This document shows, in pieces, positions 22,718-34,154 of a stretch of DNA of 64,000 nt. Position numbers and translations under genes: made by a program. Location: contig SKCR01023431.1 of NCBI GenBank assembly GCA_019454045.1, positions 186,001 through 250,000 of the forward strand, read 5' to 3'. Each line of letters begins with the position of its first letter. The first letter of the stretch is position 1. Below the pieces are notes generated by a model. The model saw nothing but the letters and a program-made list of their open reading frames with translations. It had not been told where the DNA came from and did no database searches. The stretch is from Zanthoxylum bungeanum (Eukaryota; Streptophyta; Magnoliopsida; Sapindales; Rutaceae).

Positions 22718-22770
22718 CCCTTTATTTTGTTGTTTATGTATTGCGTCTCATTTCATGCATCAGGTCTGTT

Positions 22771-23041
22771 CCCGTTCGAACGCGTTTACAAACGCAACTC
22801 GAACGCGCATGCATTTTTGCCTTATCATGCATCAGGTCTCATTTCCGTTCGAACGCGTTATCAAACGCTATACGAACGCGAGCATTCTGTTTCATTTACG
22901 TTCGAACGCGTTATCAAACGCCATACGAACGCGAGCATTCTGTCTCATTTCCGTTCGAACGCGTTATCAAACGCCACACGAACGCGAACCTTCTGTTTAC
23001 CGTTCGAACGCGTTTACGAACGCTACACGAATGCGCACACA
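22771..23041 (+). repeat. CGTTCGAACG palindrome array, B 5' LTR
   Basis: Five units of about 53 bp in the sense orientation, ending GCGCACACACTGAACTG, which parallels GCACACACTGGACAG at the end of the array in Copia E. Confidence 0.9.
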
Positions 23042-23595
23042 CTGAACTGAGTCTGTCTTATCATATTCATGCATAATTGCCTCTTGGTTGATCTTTCTTG
23101 TGTTATATAGCCAACCGTATTATTTGTATCCCTGCATTTATCCATTCTATGTGTTCTCGGGATTGTATTCAAGCATGATTAGGCTGTTAGCATGTTATTT
23201 GGTTAATAGGTTCATGAGATAGTACTCAAGCATGATTAGGTTGTTCTTAATTTTCCATATTATAGGATTGAAATATGTTCATGAGATTGCCATATGATGT
23301 TGCATGTTGTGATGAACTTGTTGATACATGTATATGAATCTAGAAGTATGATACTCTTGGAAATAAGTGTTACTTAAGCTTGAGTAGATTATTACATAAA
23401 TCCTTTTATTACAAGTGACGTAAGTAAGGGACCATTCCGAACCCAATGGTTTGAGGTCTTCCCTTGCGAGGGGTGAGTGCGGCCTTAAATCTTTGTCCCG
23501 GTTCACATCGGGTGGCGACTCCATGTTATTTCGTACTTCCCAACTAGTGCCGCGAGCCTAGGAACGGCGTCGTCCAGGTTCTGTTGTCTACAGTC

Positions 23596-23612
23596 TGGCG
23601 ACTCCACTGGGG
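23596..23612 (+). other. Primer binding site of element B
   Basis: TGGCGACTCCACTGGGG three bases after the 5' LTR; a tRNA-Arg-type primer site. The first 11 bases also occur inside the LTR at 23513-23523. Confidence 0.82.
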
Positions 23613-24129
23613 ATAGAGAATTGGCCCCGAAATATTGACTTGTGATGTTTGGATTTATGTTTTAATTGACCGTGTCTATAGTGGATAAAGTGAGGGTTTA
23701 ATCAAAGGCATTTTTAGGCTAGGTAATGGTTTGGTGTCCTCCTTCATTCACTACCTTTCTAGAAGGAAAAGCTGTGAAGGCACCTAGATAGCCATCTACT
23801 CGTAGCCTATTGTGATAGACTAATTTGGATGACTCGTTGTTTATTCCTGACAACAAGCGATAAGAGCCTAAGAGGCTTGGGTATTTAAGTGAGCCTCGCT
23901 CCACCTTCCCTCTGGGGGATCTACAACGGGAAATCCATTTGACAGTCCGTCACACACCATAGCTCATTGGCACGTACCTTAGTGTATAAAAAGGGGTGCG
24001 CTCACTTGGTTGCTCGAACCCTTGAGTGGGGAGACCTAGTTGTGGGCCATCCTTCGCCGGTGAGAGCCTTTGTCTATACTCTTACTAACCCACCCATAGA
24101 CCGGGTTGGCTAAAGTAACAATTATTTCT

Positions 24130-24610
24130 TTGAATATGTGCTTGTGGACCATCCTCATTTGGATGCAGTTGGACTATTGTCAGAAATGCGGGCTTGCTGG
24201 GCCATTTAAACTGGGGCAAGTTCGTACCTTATGACTATTAGGCCCAAAGCTTCTGAAATGTTGATGGGCCACTTTGTAAAAATTATTATGTCATGTTTGT
24301 ATTATCTCTCTTCTATGCTTGTGTTTGGGAACATCATCGTTTGGATTCATTTGGACTATTTGTCATAAGATATGGGCTTGTTGGGCCATTTAAACTGGGA
24401 CAATAACGTATTTTATGACGATTGGGCCGAAGGCTTCTAAGTGTTGATGAGCCACCTTGTGTTTGTGTTCGGAACGTTACCATTCGGATTTAGTTGGGCT
24501 CCTTGCCATGAGATGTGACCTCGTTGGGCCATTTAAACTGGGACGAGTTCACTCCTATGACAGTTGGCCCAAAAACTTCTAAAATGATGATGAGCCGATT
24601 TGTGTGAAAA
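24130..24610 (+). repeat. 5' leader repeats of element B
   Basis: Three diverged copies carrying GGGCCATTTAAACTGGG and GGCCCAAAGCTTCTG blocks, homologous to 19510-20000 in A. Beyond about 24790 homology jumps to the A 3' region near 14240, marking the gag-pol deletion. Confidence 0.8.
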
Positions 24611-24944
24611 TTTTAATGAGTTGATATATTTCTTGTATCGCATGCATATCATGCATCACATGCACCTCATGCATACATGCACCATGTGAACCCCATTTTT
24701 GTCTTAAAAGCCATCATAGATACCCGTTGGTTAGGGAAGAGGACAGACTTGTCAAAAGACCAAGCAGCCACCAAGAATACTGGCAGAAGACCTAGCCCAA
24801 TGGGATAGGAACCCAATCATGCATGCATGCATACACGTAACACATTTTGCATCCTTTTTGTGTTTGCTCTGTTTTGAAATAACAGGTTGCAGAAGAGAAA
24901 AAGAGAAGCGGCAAAGACAAGACAACCAGAATCATCAACATATG

Positions 24945-25590
24945 AGTAGTAGTTTTGGGGATGAGTCCCAGGGTCGAGGCCCACATCGTCAGAGTGTTGG
25001 AATGAATCACGGGGTTGAGGCCCATGTCAGCAGTTTCAGAAATGAGTCACATGGGCGAGGCCCGTATCTGTGTCAGTCTGGGGCGAGGCCCATATCATTA
25101 TCAGTTTAGGGCGAAGCCCACATCATTCTGCGGGCGAGGCCCACATCAGGATGAGTCTCAGGGCCGAGGCCCACATCAGTATCATTCAAGGCTGAGGCCC
25201 ACATCAGCAGAATTTTGGGATGAATCCCGAGGGTCGAGGCCCACATCAGCATCAATCTGGGGGCGAGGCCCATGTCAGTAGCAGTTGGGGCCGAGGCCCA
25301 CTTCAACATCAGTTTTAGGGATGAGTCCCAGGGTCGAGGCCCACATCAAACACAGTTTGGGAATGAGTCCCAGGGTCGAGGCCCACATTACATCAGTATC
25401 AGCATTGCCGGGTATGGCATTCTGGGGGCGAGGCCCATATTACATCAGATCAGTTCTACCGAGAATGGCACTCGAGAATGGAGATATAGTTCGGGAATAA
25501 AGCCCACAGTCCAAACAATCAGAGGAATAAAGCCTCATCTCCACACAATTCGGGAACAAAGCCCAGAGGAATAAAGCCTCATCTCAATAC
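24945..25590 (+). repeat. 3' UTR tandem array of element B, first part
   Basis: About a dozen units with GGGCGAGGCCCACATCAG alternating with GGGATGAGTCCCAGGGTC. From about 25490 units with CAGTTCGGGAACAAAGCCC begin. The array is cut at 25590 by element C. Open frames here are repeat by-products. Confidence 0.88.
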
Positions 25591-27519
25591 TGTAACACCC
25601 CAAATAAATTTTCGGACTAAATTATTAAGTTTGTGGAAGTTGGAATTAAAGATGCGGTTTAGGACAAGTTTAGGGTGGCAAACGAATTTTTGCCATATTA
25701 ATATTTATTTATTTATTTTACACACACACACACACTGTTAGAAAATACGAAAGAAAGGAAATAAAAGATAAGAAAGAAAGATAAGAGACAGAGAGAGACG
25801 TGAGAGAGAAAGAAAGAGAAAAGAAGAAAAAAAAAGAGGAAATATAGTTTTGGTCCCGATCCGACCAATCCGTAGCTCAAATCCGACCGAGTCCTTAAGG
25901 AAAAGTGTAGATCTCGTCGAGAGGATCATTTTGGTGGTGGTTTCATCTCGGGAAACTTCCAATTTTCGAAGAAATCTCGGTAAGAAACTTTTTATGGTTT
26001 TTCTCGATTTCCCGTTGATCCGGAACTCCGATCGACAAACCGTCAGCGCCATTAGATCCGGGAGAGAGAGGGGAACGCTCGGCCGTCGGAAAATTTCCGA
26101 TCGGACCGGAACGTGAAGCTCACGCGCGTCCTATGTGGCGGCGTGTGAGGCCCACGCGCGTCCTGGCCAATCGGCGCGTGTCCACCACGCGCCAGACAGT
26201 ATTCTCGTGCTGTTTTCCCGAGTCTCCTCCGCGAATTTCAGACCATTCCGAGTAGTAATGGACCTCCGAATCTTAAATTTCGTTAGGATTGCGAGAACCA
26301 CCGAATCACGTTTCTTGCATATTCTTTCATTTATTCTAGTTAGGATTATGTTCCTTATAGTAAACTCTTTTGTCTGTGTTAGGTGATCGTGATACCATAA
26401 GCAGGGACGGTCATGCTGCCTAGTTCCTTTCTCAGTAGTCAGCTCACCAGGTGCGTGGATAAACCTGTAACATTGATGTTTTCAAAAGTTTATAGTATGT
26501 ATGTTTTCTTAAATGAATTTTAAGGTAATGCATTAAATGAGTTTGTTTTTAGAAAGTTTATATATTTTGCTATAAGGTATGGATCGAATATTGATTATGT
26601 TGAAATCATGTGTTTGTGATATATGAGAAACTTGCATGATTTGAGATATATGAGCATGGATTTTGGAAATGATTTTTATGTTAGTATGCACCCCGTGTAC
26701 TTATATGTGCCAGATTATTGTCATGAGATAAGGTCTCATGTTGCCAGTTATTGCCGTGAGATAAGGTCTCACGTTGCCAGTTTGCTCCGGGTGCCAGTTT
26801 TGCCGTGGGGAAGCCCCATGTTGCCAGCTTTGCCGTATTTGTCATGAGGTTGTGCATATAGATGAATAAACAGATTTGTCATTACAGAGTATTTTGAACA
26901 GTATGAGCTTATGAGAAATGAGATTTATGATATGAGTTTTATGAGAAATGAGATTATGATTTGAGTTTTATGAGAAATGAGATTTACGATTTCAAGTAAA
27001 TGTTTGAGATATCGATTTACAGCTTATATATTTATTTATATTATGAAAGACTTGTTCGATCTACTTTGTTACTTGATTATCCACGGCACTGAGCTGTGAT
27101 CCATTGCACTAAGCGTGAGCTTACCCCCATTCCTTAACATTTCAGGTTTAGCAGATAGTAGATCGTTCTTTCATCTGCTGTGTTTCGTCATCATTCCTGC
27201 CAGTAGAGAAAAGGTTGTGCCAACAGTAGAGTGTCTTTATTATGTTTTGAGACTGTATTTCTAGATATGTATTCTTGGGAAAATTTGTTTTGTGGTTATA
27301 GGCATTGAGCCTTTAATTGATTCTGAGATTATTGTGTTTCCTTTATGGATATTATGTTGAGTTGGATCATGGAGATCCTAGTTTTATGATGATATTTTAT
27401 TTTTTTTTCAGTTTAGATTTTTCCTTGTATTTGGAGGATTAGTCCATATTACAGGGGAAACTCTGCCAGTTTCTAGTCTCCGTCTCACCCCTACCCTACC
27501 TAAGGGGACGGGTGTGACA
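25591..27519 (+). repeat. 5' LTR of element C
   Basis: TGTAACACCCC to GGGTGTGACA, 1929 bp. It includes an AC repeat (about 25720-25736) and a hairpin array at 26722-26818. Confidence 0.95.
26722..26818 (+). repeat. Hairpin array in C 5' LTR
   Basis: Three perfect short hairpins separated by TTGCCAG linkers: CATGAGA-TAAGG-TCTCATG (26722-26740), CGTGAGA-TAAGG-TCTCACG (26755-26773) and TGGGG-AAG-CCCCA (26806-26818). The stems differ in sequence but keep pairing. The 3' LTR copy starts at 30190. Confidence 0.75.
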
Positions 27520-27524
27520 TTTAA

Positions 27525-27536
27525 TGGTATCAGAGC
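27525..27536 (+). other. Primer binding site of element C
   Basis: TGGTATCAGAGC, complementary to the 3' end of initiator tRNA-Met, five bases after the LTR. Confidence 0.92.
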
Positions 27537-27624
27537 CCAGGGTTCATAGATTCTGTAGACACTTCATTTTCTTGATTAGTTATTCTATGTCTTCTAGCGG
27601 TTGACATCTTTCATGTGTTTTCAG

Positions 27625-28974
27625 ATGCCTCCGCGTCTCAGAGTTCGAGGTGCAGGTCGAGTTCGTACTCGTAGGATAGAAAATGTTGGCCAACCTTCTA
27701 GGGTACCTCCAGTTGATGAGGAAGTTAATTCTTATGATGGGGAAACCTTTGAAGGGAACCCTAATTCTGTTGTAGGAGATTCGCTAGCCTCGATTTTCGG
27801 AGATAGTACTCCAGTTCATCATTCTCCTCGCAGTAATGTTCCTCCTGATGCTTACCCTTATCCGTATTACTACCCTCCAGCATGGGGTCATGGTCCAGCT
27901 CAGGTAACTCCTTTAGTTAATGAAGATAATATTGCTAAAGGAATGAAAGAGAGAGGAGCTGTTGAGTTTGATGGGAAGAAGGATCCCATTGTAGCTGGAA
28001 ATTTCTTGGACAGGATTGAGAAGGCTTTTGAGTTGATGAGATTAACTGATGAACAGAAGTGCCACCATGTGTATCAACTTTTGACTGAGCAAGCTGATAA
28101 ATGGTGGAAGAGTGTAAGAGGTAAATTCTCAGAGACTAATGTGTTAACTTGGGAGAAGTTCAAGAGGGAGTTCATGAGTAATTATATGAATTCTGCTTTT
28201 ATGGATGAGAAGAGAAGGGAATTTTATAGGTTGACTCAGGGTAGCCGCACAGTTGATCAGTATGACACCGCATTCCATGAGTTAGTGCAGTTTGTTTCAC
28301 ATTTGAGAGACCATGAACAGGGCAAGATGGATCATTTTCTTAACGGTCTGAATGCAGAATTGAGATCCAGGATCAGATTATTTCCTATGAACAGTTTGAC
28401 AGAGATGGCAGATTTTGCTAGAAAAGCAGAGTTTGCAGAAAGAGAATGGCAAGTTGGGCTAGATTTTCAGATAAGGAAGAGAAACAGGGAGCATCGATCT
28501 TTTGGAGAAGGAAATCAGAGTAAGAAATGGGGTGACTCAAGACCCAGTGGTAGTTATCAGATGAGTTCTGGACAGCCGCAGAAACAAAGTCGACCTACAG
28601 TTAGTCAGAGTTCAGTGAGAGCTCCATCTAGTGGGATTCCTAGTGGTCAGCAAGGCCAAGCTCAAGAAAGAAGATTTCCACCATGTACTATTTGTGGGAA
28701 GAATCATCCTGGAGAGTGCAGATTGGGTACCAAAGGTTGCTATTTGTGCGGAGAAGTGGGCCACTTGAAGAGAGATTGTCCTAATGTTAGCAGTGGACAG
28801 ACTCAGAGGACAGTTGTTCCTCCAACTCAGAATTTCAGAGGTAATTTTAGTCAGAGTGGGGTTCGTGGTCAGACTTCTGGAGCTCCCACAGGTTCATGTG
28901 CTCAGAGTAGAGTTGCTCCAAGTGGTCAGACTAGCAGACCTAGAGCCCAAGGCAGAAGCAACTTGAGAGCTTGA
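27625..28974 (+). CDS. Gag polyprotein of element C
   Basis: Nucleocapsid precursor that would package element RNA into virus-like particles in the cytoplasm. ATG at 27625 gives MPPRLRVRGAGRVRTRR, a basic start common in this family, and 449 residues. An in-frame ATG at 27613 is possible but less likely. Residues about 105-285 form the Retrotrans_gag domain (VEFDGKKDPIVAGNFLDRIE, WWKSVRGKF, FYRLTQGSRTVDQYDTAF, FLNGL). CTICGKNHPGEC is followed by the CCHC knuckle CYLCGEVGHLKRDC near residues 372-385. The tail is rich in Ser, Gln and Gly. The frame has no stop or shift, in contrast to every pol gene here. It ends shortly before the pol remnant, so no protease or RT follows. Confidence 0.9.
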   Translation: MPPRLRVRGAGRVRTRRIENVGQPSRVPPVDEEVNSYDGETFEGNPNSVVGDSLASIFGDSTPVHHSPRSNVPPDAYPYPYYYPPAWGHGPAQVTPLVNEDNIAKGMKERGAVEFDGKKDPIVAGNFLDRIEKAFELMRLTDEQKCHHVYQLLTEQADKWWKSVRGKFSETNVLTWEKFKREFMSNYMNSAFMDEKRREFYRLTQGSRTVDQYDTAFHELVQFVSHLRDHEQGKMDHFLNGLNAELRSRIRLFPMNSLTEMADFARKAEFAEREWQVGLDFQIRKRNREHRSFGEGNQSKKWGDSRPSGSYQMSSGQPQKQSRPTVSQSSVRAPSSGIPSGQQGQAQERRFPPCTICGKNHPGECRLGTKGCYLCGEVGHLKRDCPNVSSGQTQRTVVPPTQNFRGNFSQSGVRGQTSGAPTGSCAQSRVAPSGQTSRPRAQGRSNLRA

Positions 28975-29045
28975 GGATGACTTGAGGAATAAATATCCTC
29001 ACTTGTTTCCACCCTCTGGTATGTGAATTTCGAGGACGAAATTCT
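28975..29045 (+). pseudogene. Pol C-terminal scrap in element C
   Basis: Just after the gag stop, another frame reads DDLRNKYPHLFPPSG and, after a stop, sequence like the end of chromoviral pol (NFEDEI-like in shifted frame). It marks the right side of the deletion that removed protease, RT, RNase H and integrase. Confidence 0.6.
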
Positions 29046-29062
29046 TTTAAGGGGGAGAGAGT

Positions 29063-30989
29063 TGTAACACCCCAAATAAATTTTCGGACTAAATTATTAA
29101 GTTTGTGGAAGTTGGAATTAAAGATGCGGTTTAGGACAAGTTTAGGGTGGCAAACGAATTTTTGCCATATTAATATTTATTTATTTATTTTACACACACA
29201 CACACTGTTAGCAAATACGAAAGAAAGGAAATAAAAGATAAGAAAGAAAGATAAGAGACAGAGAGAGACGTGAGAGAGAAAGAAAGAGAAAAGAAGAAAA
29301 AAAAAGAGGAAATATAGTTTTGGTCCCGATCCGACCAATCCGTAGCTCAAATCCGACCGAGTCCTTAAGGAAAAGTGTAGATCTCGTCGAGAGGATCATT
29401 TTGGTGGTGGTTTCATCTCGGGAAACTTCCAATTTTCGAAGAAATCTCGGTAAGAAACTTTTTATGGTTTTTCTCGATTTCCCGTTGATCCGGAACTCCG
29501 ATCGACAAACTGTCAGCGTCATTAGATCCGGGAGAGAGAGGGGAACGCTCGACCATCGGAAAATTTCCGATCGGACCGGCGCGTGAAGCTCACGCGCGTC
29601 CTATGTGGCGGCGTGTGAGGCCCACGCGTGTCCTGGCCAATCGGCGCGTGTCCACCACGCGCCAGACAGTATTCTCGTGCTGTTTTCCCGAGTCTCCTCC
29701 GCGAATTTCAGACCATTCCGAGTAGTAATGGACCTCCGAATCTTAAATTTCGTTAGGATTGCGAGAACGACCGAATCACGTTTCTTGCATATTCTTTCAT
29801 TTATTCTAGTTAGGATTATGTTCCTCATCGTAAACTCTTTTGTCTGTTAGGTGATCGTGATACAATAAGCAGGGACGGTCCTGCTGCCTAGTTCCTTTCT
29901 CAGTAGTCAGCTCATTAGGTGCGTGGATAAACCTGTAACATTGATGTTTTCAAAAGTTTATAGTATGTATGTTTTCTTAAATGAATTTTAAGGTAATGCA
30001 TTAAATGAGTTTGTTTTTAGAAAGTTTATATATTTTGCTATAAGGTATGGATCGAATATTGATTATGTTGAAATCATGTGTTTGTGATATATGAGAAACT
30101 TGCATGATTTGAGATATATGAGCATAGATTTTGGAAATGATTTTTATGTTAGGATGCACCCCGTGTACTTATATGTGCCAGATTATTGCCATGAGATAAG
30201 GTCTCATGTTGCCAGTTATTGCCGTGAGATAAGGTCTCACGTTGCCAGTTTGCTCCGGATGCCAGTTTTGCCGTGGGGAAGCCCCATGTTGCCAGCTTTG
30301 CCGTATTTGTCATGAGGTTGTGCATATAGATGAATAAACAGATTTGTCATTACAGAGTATTTTGAACAGTATGAGCTTTATGAGAAATGAGATTTATGAT
30401 ATGAGTTTTATGAGAAATGAGATTTATGATTTGAGTTTTATGAGAAATGAGATTTACGATTTCAAGTAAATGTTTGAGATATCGATTTACAGCTTATATA
30501 TTTATTTATATTATGAAAGACTTGTTCGATCCACTTTGTTACTTGATTATCCACGGCACAGAGCTGTGATCCATTGCACTAAGCGTGAGCTTACCCCCAT
30601 TCCTTAACATTTCAGGTTTAGCAGATTAGTAGATCGTTCTTTCATCTGCTGTTTCGTCATCATTCCTGCCAGTAGAGAAAAGGTTGTGCCAACAGTAGAG
30701 TGTCTTTATTATGTTTTGAGACTGTATTTCTAGATATGTATTTCTTGGGAAAATTTGTTTTGTGGTTATAGGCATTGAGCCTTTAATTGATTATGAGATT
30801 ATTGTGTTTCCTTTATGGATATTATGTTGAGTTGGATCATGGAGATCCTAGTTTTATGATGAGATTTTATTTTTTTTTCAGTTTAGATTTTTCCTTGTAT
30901 TTGGAGGATTAGTCCATATTACAGGGGAAACTCTGCCAGTTTCTAGTCTCCGTCTCACCCCTACCCTACCTAAGGGGACGGGTGTGACA
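29063..30989 (+). repeat. 3' LTR of element C
   Basis: 1927 bp, nearly identical to 25591-27519. Differences are scattered single bases and small indels, which implies recent insertion. Confidence 0.95.
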
Positions 30990-30994
30990 AATAC

Positions 30995-32130
30995 AGTTCG
31001 GGAACAAAGCCCAGAGGAATAAAGCCCTATCACAACACAGTTCGGGAACAAAGCCAAGGGAAGAAAGCCTCATGTCAGTACAGTTCGAGAATAAAGCTCG
31101 GGAGGAATAAAGCCTCATCTCAACACAGTTCGGGAACAAAGCCCAGAGGAATAAAGCCTCATCTCAATACAGTTCGGGAACAAAGCCCAGGGGAATAAAG
31201 CCCTATCACAACACAGTTCGGGAACAAAGCCCAGGGGAATAAAGCCTCATGTCAGTATAGTTTGAGAACAAAGCTCAAGAGGAAGAAAGCCTCATATCAG
31301 TATAGTTTGAGAACAAAGCTCAAGAGGAAGAAAGCCTCATATCAGTATAGTTTGAGAACAAAGCTCAAGGGGAAGAAAGCCTCATATCAGTACAGTTCGG
31401 GAATAAAGTCCACACTCAATACAGTTCAGGAAGAAAGCCTACATTCAGTTCAGTTCAGGAAAAAAGCCTGCATTCAATACAGTTCAAGAACAAAGCTCAA
31501 GGGGAAGAAAGCCTCATATCAGTACAGTTTGGGAATAAAGCCCACACTCAATACAGTTCAGGAAGAAAGCCTACATTCAGTTCAGTTCAGGAAGAAAGCC
31601 TGCATTCAATACAGTTCAAGAACAAAGCCACAGTCAGCTCAGATCAGAGAATAAAGCTCAAGGGGAAGAAAGCCTCACGTCAGTATAATTTGAGAACAAA
31701 GCTCAAGGGGAAGAAAGCCTCATATCAGTATAGTTTGAGAACAAAGCTCAAGGGGAAGAAAGCCTCATATCAGTAACAGTTCGGGAATAAAGCTCGGGAG
31801 GAATAGAGCCTCATCTCAACAGTTCGGGAATAAAGCTCGGGAGGAATAAAGCCTCATCTCAACAGTTCGGGAATAAAGTTCGGGAGGAATAAAGCTTCAT
31901 CTCAACAGTTCGAGAATAAAGCTCGGGAGGAATAAAGCCTCATCGCAACAGTTCGGGAACAAAGTACAGGGGAATAAAGCCTTATCTCCACACAGTCAGC
32001 AGTTCGGGAATAAAGCTCGGAGGAATAAAGCCTCATCTCAACAGTTCGGGAATAAAGCTCGAGAGGGATAAAGCCTCATCTCAATACAGTTCAGGAAGGA
32101 ACAGGCCGAGAATGGCACTCCAAGAATGGA
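30995..32130 (+). repeat. 3' UTR tandem array of element B, second part
   Basis: About 25 imperfect units of roughly 40 bp based on CAGTTCGGGAACAAAGCCC and GGAATAAAGCCTCAT, with higher-order repeats of two or more units. It resumes the array interrupted by C. Confidence 0.88.
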
Positions 32131-32291
32131 AGCACGGTTCGGGAATGAACCAGGGGTCGCAGCACCTCACCAGCAAATCAACGCAACTCAACACATGGTA
32201 AGTCAAGTGGCAGCTAGCGAGCCAGGTAAGTAGAAATGCATTGCATAAATTTGATAGGATTGTCACTGTTGCACATTACACAAGTCCCATC

Positions 32292-32305
32292 AAAGTGGGG
32301 GCGAC
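32292..32305 (+). other. Polypurine tract of element B
   Basis: AAAGTGGGGGCGAC directly before the 3' LTR, the same as in A. Confidence 0.85.
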
Positions 32306-33367
32306 TGTAGGCACTGCATTTTTACACATAAGTCCCTATGATGAGTCTCATTTTGGAGACACTACCTTTTAAGTCACGGAGGTCACGGGAAACGGACATC
32401 GGAAGGGGAAATTCAGAATAAACAAGGTTCACTGTTTTCGTTAGTGCTGCATTCGTGTTTACGTTCGAACGTCAAACGGATTGCGGGCGTTCGTGCCGCG
32501 TTCGAGGAAGCGTTCGAACGGTGTCGGTAATTCTGGTTTTGCTGCTAGCCTCACATCCAGCCCAATTAGCCCCCCAAAGCCCATAAAACACATCCCAATT
32601 TAAATAAATAAATATTAATTAAAACATTAACTAAATTAGTGGATAATTAAATTAATTAAATAATTAAATAAAACATATACCAAACATAAAATAAACAATT
32701 ACCAACTTAAACTAAAATCATGCCTTAATTAAACAAATCACATACTAAATCAAAAATATAATCATACCAAGTTAAAATCAATCAACCAATTAAAGCCAAT
32801 CAAATATTCTACCTTCCCTATCTAGCCAAGATTTGTCCCCTCTCAATCTTTGACTTCCCTTAACCAAACCAAATCAAATCCTTTGTATTCCTAAACCAAA
32901 CCAAATCAAATCCCTCTTTAATTAGCCAAATCCCTTTCCTTGTCAAGCCCAACCCTTTGCCTATAAAAAGAACCCTTCACCAACCTTCTCAACCCTAGTC
33001 TCTAGTCCCTAGTCCCTAGCTCATACCCAACACACATAAAAATTAGAGGAAGAACACACCCAAAAAGAGTAAGCAAAAGATAAAGAGGAAACGGCAGCGA
33101 AACCACAAGGAAACAGTAGCAAAACGGACTCAAAACAGCAAGACAACGAACGAGAACAGTGAACCAGTGAACCGGGAGAGTTGCGGAGCATCCACCCTTC
33201 CGACGATCGTGTACCGTACATCCGAGAGGTGATTTAAAAGGTTAGACCTGAGGGTACCTTTTCATTAGTTTATATTCGTTTTATTATTATTATTAAATTC
33301 TATTCGCATGAGAGTCGTTTATGGATGCATGTTGTGGCTTGAATGAAATGGAAGAGTGTCGTCTCTT

Positions 33368-33462
33368 GTGGTATATAGGATGGAAACCAGACGTAAATTC
33401 CGTAGCCGAATCCGAATGGACGGTAGTGCGGTCTGTACTTGGGATACAACTCCACGTACCAC
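33368..33462 (+). other. Module 1 copy in B 3' LTR
   Basis: 95 nt, the same as 22255-22349 with GTGGTA/TACCAC closing pairs. Confidence 0.62.
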
Positions 33463-33883
33463 TTGAGTAAACGGCACCTTCTCTTGTTTTGTGTTGCTTT
33501 TATTTATTTATTTTTCGTCATTTAAATTATGCATGTTGCTCATTTATGCATGACTCAATCGAGCGCATGGGCTTAGTAAGTGGAATGAAAGATCCCCTAT
33601 GGGGAGGGGTTAAAGCCCTTTACCACGATGCTTTGCCGCGCCGGTTGATGTGTGTTCGGTTGGATGCAAGACACGTTCAATCGGACATACTTAGAATAAT
33701 ATGATTGTCTTTATGTTTATATACATGATGTGATGTGACGCGCATGGGCTTAGTATGTTGGTCTAAAGGTCCTCTCTTTGAGAGATCAAGAGCCCCAAAA
33801 GGCCACCTTTACGGCAGTACTTCGCCGCGCCCCTTTATTTTGTTGTTTATGTATTGCGTCTCATTTCATGCATCAGGTCTGTT

Positions 33884-34154
33884 CCCGTTCGAACGCGTTT
33901 ACAAACGCAACTCGAACGCGCATGCATTTTTGCCTTATCATGCATCAGGTCTCATTTCCGTTCGAACGCGTTATCAAACGCTATACGAACGCGAGCATTC
34001 TGTTTCATTTACGTTCGAACGCGTTATCAAACGCCATACGAACGCGAGCATTCTGTCTCATTTCCGTTCGAACGCGTTATCAAACGCCACACGAACGCGA
34101 ACCTTCTGTTTACCGTTCGAACGCGTTTACGAACGCTACACGAATGCGCACACA
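33884..34154 (+). repeat. CGTTCGAACG palindrome array, B 3' LTR
   Basis: Copy of the array at 22771-23041. Confidence 0.9.

Larger units (their letters stand above)
21197..23592 (+). repeat. 5' LTR of element B
   Basis: TGTAGGCACTGC to GTTGTCTACA, 2396 bp. TATAAAAA at 21853-21860 predicts a start near 21885. That places module 1, module 2 and the large palindrome array in the transcribed R/U5 part. Confidence 0.95.
25591..30989 (+). mobile_element. Gag-only Gypsy element C (TR-GAG type)
   Basis: TSD AATAC at 25586-25590 and 30990-30994. LTRs are 25591-27519 and 29063-30989. The initiator-Met primer site TGGTATCAGAGC is at 27525-27536 and the polypurine tract TTTTAAGGGGGAGAGA at 29046-29060. 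Between them lies one intact gag and a scrap of the pol C-terminus. Structure and gag type fit a chromovirus (Tekay/Del-like) element that lost pol, a form known as TR-GAG. It inserted into the repeat array of B, so it is the youngest layer. Confidence 0.93.

Noticed and set aside
22622..23076. Three overlapping open frames in all phases (and the same set at 33735-34189, 11261-11581 and 34817-35138)
   Set aside because: They lie on the CGTTCGAACG array and module 2 in LTRs. A repeat lacking stops keeps all frames open. No domain.
25738..26386. Open frames inside the LTR of C on both strands, repeated at 29208-29850
   Set aside because: Identical frames in both LTRs; leader-type sequence with no recognised domain.
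27601..27624. Upstream start for C gag
   Set aside because: The first codon of the longer frame is TTG. The MPPR start at 27625 matches the family pattern.
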